Shown here piece by piece: positions 1 through 7,390 of a DNA stretch of 9,452 bases. The stretch spans positions 1 through 9,452 of the forward strand of contig CAKZIX010000041.1 in the NCBI GenBank assembly GCA_936936565.1, written 5' to 3'. This stretch comes from an uncultured Nocardiaceae bacterium (GTDB lineage: Bacteria > Actinomycetota > Actinomycetes > Mycobacteriales > Mycobacteriaceae). A model generated the notes under the pieces. The model was given only the letters and a program-made list of their open reading frames with translations. It was not told the origin of the DNA and searched no databases. Numbering within the stretch: position 1 is the first letter of the stretch; the number at the start of each line of letters is the position of its first letter. Both the position numbers and the translations under genes were made by a program.

Positions 1-1881
<1,881 letters not shown>

Positions 1882-2066
1882 GGTCTCGTATGTCCTCTTG
1901 GTTGTCGGGCAGCATTGTGAGCGGCACGTCAGGTAGCGGCCGACTCCATGGTATGCGGTGCCGCTTGTGAGCGCGCCGAGCGACCGGGCTGGGTGGGCGT
2001 GCGCGCGCGTTCGCGCCGCCGGCGTACGGACCCGACAACCCGACGTGCAGTTGCCGAAGCTAGGTC

Positions 2067-2081
2067 ACTGGTCTGACCAGT
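2067..2081. promoter_or_regulatory. Perfect palindrome of GntR/FadR operator type
   Basis: The sequence ACTGGTCTGACCAGT has 7-base arms around one central base. It fits the TnGTnnnACnA half-site pattern bound by FadR-subfamily GntR regulators, including FadR and lactate-regulator (LldR) sites. No regulator gene lies nearby. The closest gene starts are secA, about 185 bases to the left, and the end of the toxin operon to the right, so its target is unclear. It abuts the tandem repeat exactly. The symmetry is certain; the operator function is inference. Confidence 0.4.
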
Positions 2082-2186
2082 CGCCCGTCGCCTGTCGCCG
2101 TCCCGTCGCCCGTCGCCTGTCGCCGTCCCGTCGCCTGTCGCCTGTCGCCTGTCGCCCGTCGCCTGTCGCCTGTCGCCTGTCGCCCG
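2081..2186. repeat. Nested 7-base tandem repeat (TCGCCTG/TCGCCCG)
   Basis: Seven-base units TCGCCTG and TCGCCCG run in two higher-order blocks. 2081-2105 and 2106-2130 are two exact copies of a 25-base block (TCGCCCG, TCGCCTG, TCGCCG, TCCCG). 2131-2158 and 2159-2186 are two exact copies of a 28-base block (three TCGCCTG then one TCGCCCG). The exact copies point to recent unequal duplication or polymerase slippage. The array ends where the hairpin arm begins. No coding role is likely, since 7 is not a multiple of 3 and every frame gives low-complexity peptide. Confidence 0.92.
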
Positions 2187-2246
2187 TCGAGTGTGCTGTG
2201 ACGGCGGGATTCGGCCGGAAATCCCGCCATCTGCGCACACTCGACG
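2185..2246. terminator. Long two-part hairpin, probable bidirectional terminator or dispersed palindromic element
   Basis: The outer arms CGTCGAGTGTGC (2185-2196) and GCACACTCGACG (2235-2246) pair over 12 bases. The inner arms GGCGGGATT (2203-2211) and AATCCCGCC (2220-2228) pair over 9 bases, with an 8-base loop and small internal loops between the stems. It begins 18 bases past the stop of the leftward toxin operon, so a role in ending that transcript is natural. There is no U-tract on either side, which is common in actinobacterial terminators. Its size and symmetry would also suit a dispersed intergenic repeat. Confidence 0.6.
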
Positions 2247-2264
2247 CCAGTTGCGATGCTGGGT

Positions 2265-2850
2265 TCAACGATCGCCGAGCAGTTCGATCGCGACGGTCAT
2301 GTCGTCGCCGTCAGCGTTGAGCGAAACCGTGGCCGTCGAGGTCGCGATACGCGCTTCGATGGAATTGCTACCGCTCGTCCACTCTCGAGTAGTCGACCCA
2401 TGCGTCGCCACCGGCGGCGGAACCTGTGGATGGAAACGGATGCCGAGGCGGCGGCTGCGACGGCGCGCGGAACGGACGTATGACGTGACTACGGTGGTCG
2501 ACATCGAAGACGACGTCTTGCGGGTGACTTTCCCATTCACAGAGGATCACTGTCCCTAGCCTGTGCACAGGCACTGGCGAGCCGTCGGCGAGGAAAGCTG
2601 CCACGGAGGCAGCCAGGCGGGCCGCCGAGATGATCAGCCACCAGGTCGGTTGATCACTGTCGCCGGGCCACGCCTGCTGTCTGAGCTCGAATGGGAAGCT
2701 GTCCGAATCGGTCGAGCGGAAGTTCACAGGCTCGAAGGCTTCCTGCTCGACCGTGTCCCGTTTCCCGAGGCGGTACGTGTCGTCGTCGCGCCACTGAACG
2801 ATCACTCCGGACCGAGGCAGATTCAGCGAGTAAATTGCCGCTTCAGGCAT
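2265..2850 (-). pseudogene. Frameshifted cassette gene sharing its C-terminus with the upstream neighbour
   Basis: An ATG at 2850 opens a 160-residue frame that stops at 2368. A second frame continues from there to a TGA at 2265 and ends ARIATSTATVSLNADGD...GDR. The intact gene at 3110-3562 ends ARIVASAATISLDPDGD...SDR. Skipping one base near 2373 joins the two frames into 194 residues. The stretch between the shared Asp and ARI is then 12 residues in both copies, with no gap. The last 90 bases of the two genes match at about four of five positions by eye. The N-terminal part (IYSLNLPRSGVIVQWRDDD..., with TWWLIISAARLAASVAAFLADG in the middle) does not clearly match the neighbour, so this may be a mosaic. 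An orphan immunity gene is possible but unproven. A sequencing error could mimic the frameshift. Confidence 0.6.
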
Positions 2851-3109
2851 GAACTAAAATCCATCTCGATGTCGAAGCCGCCCTACCAAGGGAGCCATCT
2901 GGTCGCTGCTGTGGTAATTTGCGCCACCATCGGCGATCCGGAAGTGGCGGGCCAGCCGTCGTCGATATGATCCGGATCATCGGCGGCAGTGGATCGAAGC
3001 ACATCGTACCGCTCGCCGATAGTGGTGCCGATAGGACCGGCCAGATCACCCGCACTCACGGGACCATTCACGATGTCACTGGTGATACGCCGCCCCGCGA
3101 CGGCTGCGA

Positions 3110-3562
3110 TCAACGGTCGCTCGACGGTTCGATCACGACGGTCATTTCGTCGCCGTCCGGGTCGAGCGAAATCGTGGCCGCCGAAGCCACGATACGTGCG
3201 ACTACTGCGCCACGCGCGGTTGAACTCACCGAAACGTCGCGCACCGTGGCTCCAACCAAATCTCGATACAACGGCTCGTCCGACACATCGAATGCCGTCC
3301 ACTTTCCGCATTCTTCGACAAAAGCGCGGTTTTCCGCGGACAGTGGCTCGGCGAAAGGATCCACCCAGGCAGGCCCGACCGCGAGATCCTGTCCGTTCGA
3401 ACCCGAATCGAAGGTGATCGGAGCCCGCTCGTCGAACGACAACTCGATAGGACCGTTGGTCTTGTCGATGTCTCCACGGTGTACGTAGAAGATCCGCCTG
3501 ACGCGCCGTATCCGGCAGTTCAGGAAGTGGCGGAATTTTAGCGCATCGGTGGCCGATTGCAT
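3110..3562 (-). CDS. Small conserved hypothetical protein, possible accessory immunity cassette
   Basis: This encodes 150 residues. The ATG at 3562 is preceded by AAAAGGAA about nine bases upstream, a good ribosome binding site. The protein has an Arg-rich start (RIRRVRRIFYVHRGD), a stretch of alternating polar and hydrophobic residues typical of beta strands (GPIELSFDE, APITFDSG), a WVDPFAEPLSAENRAFVEECGKW motif region (shown here only in outline), FDVS, and a C-terminus with ARI, ATISLDPDGD and MTVVIE. That central motif looks familiar from uncharacterised actinobacterial proteins, but I cannot name a family. It follows the 129-residue gene by 39 bases in the same direction, so it could be cotranscribed. 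Placement behind a toxin suggests an immunity or orphan immunity role; this is inference only. The downstream pseudogene is a partial paralogue. Confidence 0.75.
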   Translation of the reverse strand: MQSATDALKFRHFLNCRIRRVRRIFYVHRGDIDKTNGPIELSFDERAPITFDSGSNGQDLAVGPAWVDPFAEPLSAENRAFVEECGKWTAFDVSDEPLYRDLVGATVRDVSVSSTARGAVVARIVASAATISLDPDGDEMTVVIEPSSDR

Positions 3563-3601
3563 GATCCCATTCCTTTTAATACCGATGCGAGCACGACCGC
3601 C

Positions 3602-3991
3602 TCATCCCATGCCGGCGCCGTACGGATACGGCACTGCGTCGGCTGTCATCAGCCGATCATCGTCGAGGTGAGAACGTAGAAACTCGATCATCGACTCCAA
3701 GAACTCACTGATACCGGCACTGACGGGTTCCTCGAGCGAGCGACCGGCATCCACGTCGTCTTTCAGACGCGTCGCACCCGATAACATCGCTTCAGCTATT
3801 CGGCGCCGTTGCTCGGGCGCCAAATAATACAGCGAGATACCTTCGGTAAGTCGACTCAGTTCTAGCTCTCGGACATCCGCAGTGTCCCGCACTGCGGCGG
3901 CGGCACGGCTGAGCATCAGTCGATACAGACTCTTGCGGACGACGAATACTCCGTCAGCGGATTCGGTGAACGCGATTGCAGCCACGCTCAC
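3602..3991 (-). CDS. Small helical protein of the toxin operon, unknown function
   Basis: This encodes 129 residues starting at a GTG (3991) that overlaps the stop of the preceding gene as GTGA, which implies translational coupling. The sequence looks mainly alpha-helical, with runs such as SLYRLMLSRAAAAVRD, ELSRLTEGISLYYLAP, EQRRRIAEAMLSGATR and EFLESMIEFLRSHL. There is no signal peptide or membrane segment, and the Gly/Pro/Tyr tail (PYPYGAGMG) looks flexible. It is the second gene after the toxin. It could be a second immunity factor, a cofactor of the first, or an unrelated cassette gene. I do not recognise a family. Confidence 0.75.
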   Translation of the reverse strand: MSVAAIAFTESADGVFVVRKSLYRLMLSRAAAAVRDTADVRELELSRLTEGISLYYLAPEQRRRIAEAMLSGATRLKDDVDAGRSLEEPVSAGISEFLESMIEFLRSHLDDDRLMTADAVPYPYGAGMG

Positions 3992-4362
3992 ATGTAATTC
4001 TTGGCGATCAGCACTTGGCCGTCGTAGACAAGCTGCGCCTGGAGTTTCGACGAATCGATTCGGTCAAATATACGATTCGCTGTAGCAAGTTCGCGAGACC
4101 GATTCCGCTCGAGGTCGCGAACCGTGACCTGAATCGGAAAGTTCTCGAAATCGATTCCCATGTCGTTCTCGAATTCGTGACCGAACTCAATTTCGACAAC
4201 CGCTGAGTCGATGTTCGCTCGATACTGCACGCCGCCGAAGTTTCCAGTCGGCGTGAATTCGACACCAGTAGCGTGTTCGAGCTCGTTCGCCACCTCCTGT
4301 GGCGCTAAATCGCCACGCATGAAGAATTCGTGGTACGCTCCCATCTCATCCTCTCCATTCAT
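3988..4362 (-). CDS. Probable immunity protein to the adjacent nuclease toxin
   Basis: This is the first gene after the toxin and overlaps its stop as ATGA (ATG at 4362, toxin stop at 4359-4361). A second in-frame ATG at 4344 has GGAGAGG five bases upstream and may be the true start, giving 118 rather than 124 residues. The product is small, soluble and acidic (for example VVEIEFGHEFENDMGIDFENF), with alternating strand and helix patterns, as expected of a protein that masks a nucleic-acid-binding active site. The immunity role follows from order, coupling and acidity, which is the usual layout of polymorphic toxin loci; I do not recognise the family. GC counted by hand is about 50% in 4021-4080 and 45% in 4141-4200, far below the window's coding average, which suggests recent acquisition. 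Confidence 0.8.
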   Translation of the reverse strand: MNGEDEMGAYHEFFMRGDLAPQEVANELEHATGVEFTPTGNFGGVQYRANIDSAVVEIEFGHEFENDMGIDFENFPIQVTVRDLERNRSRELATANRIFDRIDSSKLQAQLVYDGQVLIAKNYM

Positions 4363-5717
4363 GGCCAGTGGATATCCCAGCCGTCTCCCATGATCCGAAT
4401 CTCTGTCATCCGAGCGTTCGTCCCAAGAAACCGCGCAAGTCCGCGCCGCGCTTCGTCTTCCGACATCCCCGAACCGCGGGTGTCGAGAATCGCGCGATCT
4501 GCCTGCTTCTTGGCTTCGTTCAGACGATTCTTGATAGTGCTATTGTCGGCGCCCGGCTCCAAGGATTTGAACTCGACCGCGTGCCCATCAACCTCCGCGT
4601 CCGGGGTACGGTTGATATTATCCTCCGCAATCGCCTTGACATACTTTCCCTCCCCGGCGAGGACGGCGGCGATTCTGTACTCCTCCGGCGAAAATTTCCG
4701 TGCGCTCTCGTCGATCACTCCGCGCTTTGGATCTGGCGGTGGAAGGCTCGGTGGCGGTTTGCCCTCGGCGAAGCCGGGCAGCAGCTTCTTGATCCGTTCG
4801 AGGAATTCGTACCATCGCATCGGCGCGTCGTCGCCGAGTGCGAACTGCGCGCGATGCCGGGTTCCGGCGATCAGTCGATCGATGTTTGTGCCGGTAACGG
4901 CGACGAGCCGAGCGTCCGTATTCGACGCAGATCTCACGTGAACGGCGACGGCGGCCGGCGTTACGACAGTGTCGACACCGAGAGGACGCAAGAATTCAAC
5001 CGTGTCGGCGCCGATGGCGTGACGAAGGTTGACGAGGATCTCGTGCCGGCGGTGCACGTGCGACGCGCATGCTGCGGCGGCCGCGGCGACCTCTTCGGCG
5101 GCTGATCGGAGCTTCTCGACATGTTCGATGATGTCGCGGGCGTCGGGAGAGTCGAGATGGTCGAACGTCGTTCGGACCGAGTCGATATCGCGGGCAAGGC
5201 CGGCGATTGCGGGTTCGTCGGCGAACTTCTCCCACGCGGTGACGGCGGCGTGCAATCTGTCGATGTCGCCGTTGGGTATTGGCTCGGCGACGGCATCGAG
5301 AAGCGTCGGCAGGTTCGATTGCAGACCGCTGCCGTTGTCCCCAACCGCAGAAGGTGCGGCGGCGTGACTGCCCTCGTATCGCGCGACTGCTGCCAGCGGG
5401 GGCACAGGCGGCCGCGCACTCTTGGCAGTGGCCGGGTTCGCGTTGTAGTCCGCGATGGCCCAGTTGTATCCGGCCACCGCGACGACGGTGCCGAACCGCT
5501 CCAACGCGTCGACGAGGAGCTTCGTCATTCCCACGAGCTCGGCGGCACGGCGGTCGTACGCGACCGCCCAAGCTGTGCCGTGCTCGTCGTCGCCACCCAT
5601 CCCCGCACATCGGTGCAATGCCGCGCACAGCGATTCCACGGCCGTGGAGACGTCGCCGGACAGTCGGCCGCACGAACTGCCCGCGGCCGTGTACACCGCT
5701 GGATCGACGAGCATCAT
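4359..5717 (-). CDS. ESX-associated polymorphic toxin with C-terminal CdiA-type PD-(D/E)XK nuclease domain
   Basis: This encodes 452 residues from an ATG at 5717 that overlaps the WXG100 stop as ATGA. The helical N-terminus (about 1-95) includes GTAWAVAYDRRAAELVG and AGYNWAIADYN, a pattern I associate with nocardial ESX substrates. Residues 100-250 hold a Pro/Ala linker and helices, including an Ala run near 207-218. A Pro-rich hinge (PPPSLPPPDP, 321-330) then precedes the toxin domain (about 338-452). In it, SPEE (343-346), PDAEVDG (372-378), VEFKS (381-385), STIKNRLNEAKKQA and GSGMSEDEARRGLARFLG give a PD-(D/E)XK-like core with candidate catalytic Asp373, Glu382 and Lys384. This layout matches CdiA-CT tRNA nuclease domains, so RNA, probably tRNA, is the likeliest target; DNA cleavage cannot be excluded. 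There is no Sec signal peptide. Export by ESX with the two upstream WXG proteins is inferred. Confidence 0.85.
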   Translation of the reverse strand: MMLVDPAVYTAAGSSCGRLSGDVSTAVESLCAALHRCAGMGGDDEHGTAWAVAYDRRAAELVGMTKLLVDALERFGTVVAVAGYNWAIADYNANPATAKSARPPVPPLAAVARYEGSHAAAPSAVGDNGSGLQSNLPTLLDAVAEPIPNGDIDRLHAAVTAWEKFADEPAIAGLARDIDSVRTTFDHLDSPDARDIIEHVEKLRSAAEEVAAAAAACASHVHRRHEILVNLRHAIGADTVEFLRPLGVDTVVTPAAVAVHVRSASNTDARLVAVTGTNIDRLIAGTRHRAQFALGDDAPMRWYEFLERIKKLLPGFAEGKPPPSLPPPDPKRGVIDESARKFSPEEYRIAAVLAGEGKYVKAIAEDNINRTPDAEVDGHAVEFKSLEPGADNSTIKNRLNEAKKQADRAILDTRGSGMSEDEARRGLARFLGTNARMTEIRIMGDGWDIHWP

Positions 5718-6010
5718 TCGCCCCGCAGCATGCGCCGATTGGTCTCCAGAGCTTGCGCGTACTGGTTACGCGCATGCTCGGCAACCTGACGCATGGTGCC
5801 GATGGCACCCGCGAGTTCACCAGCATTCGTGGACCATTCACGGTGCGACCGGTGATAGGCGTCGGCCGCTGCACCCGTCCAGCTGTTGTGCAGCTTCGCC
5901 ACCCGGCGGTCGAGTTCGGTCAACTGCCCGCTGACGAACTCTTCTAGCCCGTCGAGGCGTGACACCACCTGCGCAAGGTGCTCGAGATCCACAGCGATCT
6001 GCGTGTTCAC
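5714..6010 (-). CDS. WXG100-family protein, partner of the toxin
   Basis: This encodes 98 residues, the usual WXG100 length, starting at a GTG (6010) that overlaps the upstream stop as GTGA. The WTG turn (residues 44-46, in HNSWTGAAADAY) sits mid-protein between two amphipathic helices, the standard helical-hairpin fold of ESAT-6/CFP-10-like proteins. A Tyr at 84 is followed by Glu at 89 (YAQALE), one residue off the canonical YxxxD/E export signal. Coupling to the toxin gene on one side and to another WXG-like gene on the other suggests a heterodimer or a chaperone-like complex that takes the toxin to an ESX apparatus encoded elsewhere. Family assignment is firm; the partner choice is inference. 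Confidence 0.9.
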   Translation of the reverse strand: MNTQIAVDLEHLAQVVSRLDGLEEFVSGQLTELDRRVAKLHNSWTGAAADAYHRSHREWSTNAGELAGAIGTMRQVAEHARNQYAQALETNRRMLRGE

Positions 6011-6318
6011 GGCAGATCCAATGAGGTCAGCGTGGCGGAGCTGCGCGCATCCGTGCGCCGGAACTCCTCGGCGCTGACACCCAGCCGCAGCGCCAGGTCA
6101 GCCAATGCGTGGGATATGTCGGTGCCGCTCGCCCGGCAATCGGCCCACCCGTCGCCGAACGCGTCTCCGGCAGCGCTGCGCCACCGCGCGGTGAGCGCGT
6201 CGACATCGCGCCCCGCCGATTCCAGCGCCTGCCGCAGATTCTGCGCCACTTCGAGCGCGAACCGACCAACCTCACGAACATCGTCCGGAACGACCCGGAC
6301 CTCCCCCAAGCCCGTCAC
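6007..6318 (-). CDS. Divergent WXG100-like protein, first gene of the toxin operon
   Basis: This encodes about 103 residues if the GTG at 6318 is used; in-frame GTGs at 6327 and 6336 are alternatives, and none has a clear ribosome binding site. Homology-like content begins at GEVRVVPDDVREVG. The turn carries WRS (46-48 from 6318) in place of WxG, inside DALTARWRSAAGDAF, between two helices. After the second helix, FRRTD (86-90) resembles the YxxxD/E export signal with Phe for Tyr. Its stop overlaps the next start as GTGA. It probably pairs with the following WXG100 protein, one member carrying the export-like tail, as in EsxA/EsxB systems. The frame is open further upstream to 6846, but that part is an antisense shadow of the lipoprotein gene. 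Confidence 0.8.
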   Translation of the reverse strand: MTGLGEVRVVPDDVREVGRFALEVAQNLRQALESAGRDVDALTARWRSAAGDAFGDGWADCRASGTDISHALADLALRLGVSAEEFRRTDARSSATLTSLDLP

Positions 6319-6336
6319 GCGCAGCACATTAACCAC

Positions 6337-6463
6337 ACATCTGTCGCGGTGTCCACGGTGCGCGAACTGTCTACCCAGGTAGCGCCGTATATGTGGTTCG
6401 ATGGAACCAGATGCCGGTGGGGTGCGTCCAAACGGATGAAGGCAGCTTGTCTCTAGGAGGGGT
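6337..6463. promoter_or_regulatory. Divergent promoter region between the toxin operon and the EspG module
   Basis: About 130 bases separate the two divergent gene starts, so both promoters must lie here. A TATATG at 6388-6393 is the most A/T-rich hexamer and could serve as a -10 element, but no convincing -35 partner is visible. The palindrome at 6394-6409 lies next to it, where a bound repressor would cover a start site. Promoter position is not resolved. Confidence 0.45.
6394..6409. promoter_or_regulatory. Palindrome TGGTTC-4-GAACCA, candidate operator
   Basis: Six-base perfect arms surround a 4-base spacer (gatg) midway between the divergent starts. The size and position suit a dimeric helix-turn-helix repressor such as a TetR-type protein acting on one or both units. 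As RNA it would form a short hairpin in the lipoprotein leader. The symmetry is seen; the function is inferred. Confidence 0.4.
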
Positions 6464-6991
6464 ATGCGTCGCGCAACGGTATCCGTGGGTTTGGTGGCGC
6501 TCGCAGTCGTCGCGGCGTGCGAGAGCAAGGTCGACGGCACGCCGACCAGTTCGGCGCCGCAGCATGCGGCGTTCAATCCGTGCACGGATTTGAGTGACGA
6601 GGCAGTCAGGGCTGCGTCCGCTGACCCGGCGAGCAAGGCAGTGGTCACCGATGCCGGACCGCAGGCGTCAACGAAGGCCTGTGGTTGGCGCTCGACCGAC
6701 GGCCCCCACAGTCTTGGTATCGGGTCATTGAACCAGTCCCTTTCCGACGTTCCCAAGAACACCAAACTTGTCAACGTCCGTGAAACGACCGTCGGTCCGC
6801 GGCAAGCCCTTATGTACAACGACGATTTCGACGAGAAATCCGACAAGAATTCGTGCTGGGTCGGATTCGATTATTCCGGCGGACTCATCGAGATCAACAT
6901 CGACTGGGACTACCTCGTCCCGAAAACTGCGGATCCATGTGACCTCGCTCTGGACCGTGCCAAAAAGTTGGAGCCCTACCTGCCTCGCTGA
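6464..6991 (+). CDS. DUF3558-like lipoprotein
   Basis: This encodes 175 residues from an ATG at 6464 with AGGAGG at 6455-6460, a strong though close ribosome binding site. A short positively charged start (MRRA), a hydrophobic core and the lipobox VAAC (Cys19) show a lipoprotein signal peptide. After a Ser/Pro linker comes the FNPCTDLSDE motif near residue 40, followed by ACGW, NSCW and DPCDLAL cysteine motifs that mark the DUF3558 family of mycobacterial and nocardial lipoproteins. It should sit on the outer face of the membrane. It heads a plus-strand unit with ESX-type genes; the function of the family is not known to me, and a role in surface handling of ESX products is only a guess. Confidence 0.9.
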   Translation: MRRATVSVGLVALAVVAACESKVDGTPTSSAPQHAAFNPCTDLSDEAVRAASADPASKAVVTDAGPQASTKACGWRSTDGPHSLGIGSLNQSLSDVPKNTKLVNVRETTVGPRQALMYNDDFDEKSDKNSCWVGFDYSGGLIEINIDWDYLVPKTADPCDLALDRAKKLEPYLPR

Positions 6992-7003
6992 AAGGAGCGC
7001 CCC

Positions 7004-7390
7004 ATGGCCGGAATGAATGCCACCATCGAACAGTGGAAGAAGCTCAAGACGCAGGCCGAGTCGGGTGATCTGCGCATCGACGAAGAGATCGGTAGGCGAC
7101 TCCGTGACCGCTGCGTGACGCTCAAAGCGGGACTTCGGAACGAACTGTCGCAGGTCAAACGGCTTACCCACTACGACGGCTGGGGCACCCTCGAGTCCGC
7201 CAAAATTCTCAAGACCAAGTTCGAGTCCAAGGCCGAGTCAGCGCCCGACTCCCTGATGAACCAGCTCAAGAAGCACATCGAGGTCGTCCAGTTGATGGAA
7301 GACACCTACAACCTGGCGATCCGCACGCTCACCGACACCGACAAGTCCAACGCGGCCAAGCAGAACCAGCTCACTGCGGGGCTGCCATGA
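7004..7390 (+). CDS. Small helical ESX-module protein
   Basis: This encodes 128 residues. The ATG at 7004 has AAAGGAG at 6991-6997, six bases away, and follows the lipoprotein stop by 12 bases. The sequence is charged and helical (IEQWKKLKTQAE, DEEIGRRLRDRCVTLKAGL, LMNQLKKHIEVVQLMEDTYNLAIRTL) with a GWG turn around residues 58-60, much like the helical-hairpin partners of PPE or EspB proteins. It has no signal peptide. Its stop overlaps the next start as ATGA, so equal production with the EspB-like protein is likely. A binding partner for that protein is the most natural reading, by analogy with PE/PPE pairs. Confidence 0.82.
   Translation: MAGMNATIEQWKKLKTQAESGDLRIDEEIGRRLRDRCVTLKAGLRNELSQVKRLTHYDGWGTLESAKILKTKFESKAESAPDSLMNQLKKHIEVVQLMEDTYNLAIRTLTDTDKSNAAKQNQLTAGLP

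Larger units (their letters stand above)
1882..2264. other. 383-base gene-free region between secA and the toxin operon
   Basis: I see no convincing gene here. The open frames through 1958-2320 translate the tandem repeat as low-complexity Arg/Ser or Gly/Asp runs and look like artefacts. The part nearest secA (1882-2066) should hold its promoter and leader, but I could not pick out a clear -10/-35 pair. The rest is filled by a 15-base palindrome, a 7-base tandem repeat and a large hairpin, each listed separately. The ribosome hibernation factor gene that I would expect upstream of secA1 in this group is not present. Confidence 0.7.

Noticed and set aside
2081..2186. CRISPR-like array
   Set aside because: The units are 7 bases long and contiguous, with no spacers and no cas genes nearby.
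2185..2246. Inverted repeat of an insertion sequence or a phage attachment site
   Set aside because: There is no transposase or integrase in the window, no target-site duplication and no tRNA gene.
2883..3071. 62-residue minus-strand frame from a GTG at 3071 in the gap between cassettes
   Set aside because: There is no ribosome binding site and no recognisable motif, and the frame merely continues an open shadow from the neighbouring gene. It could be a gene remnant, but I cannot support it.
2919..3488. 189-codon plus-strand open frame
   Set aside because: It is antisense to the 150-residue gene, whose paralogous C-terminus and ribosome binding site support the minus strand.
6331..6398. AACCACA and TGTGGTT as a widely spaced inverted repeat
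   Set aside because: Seven-base arms 54 bases apart are readily expected by chance, and one arm overlaps the better palindrome at 6394-6409.
6337..6846. Upstream extension of the first WXG-like gene to 279 residues
   Set aside because: The extra N-terminal part is antisense to the lipoprotein gene and shows no family features; internal GTG starts give a normal WXG length.
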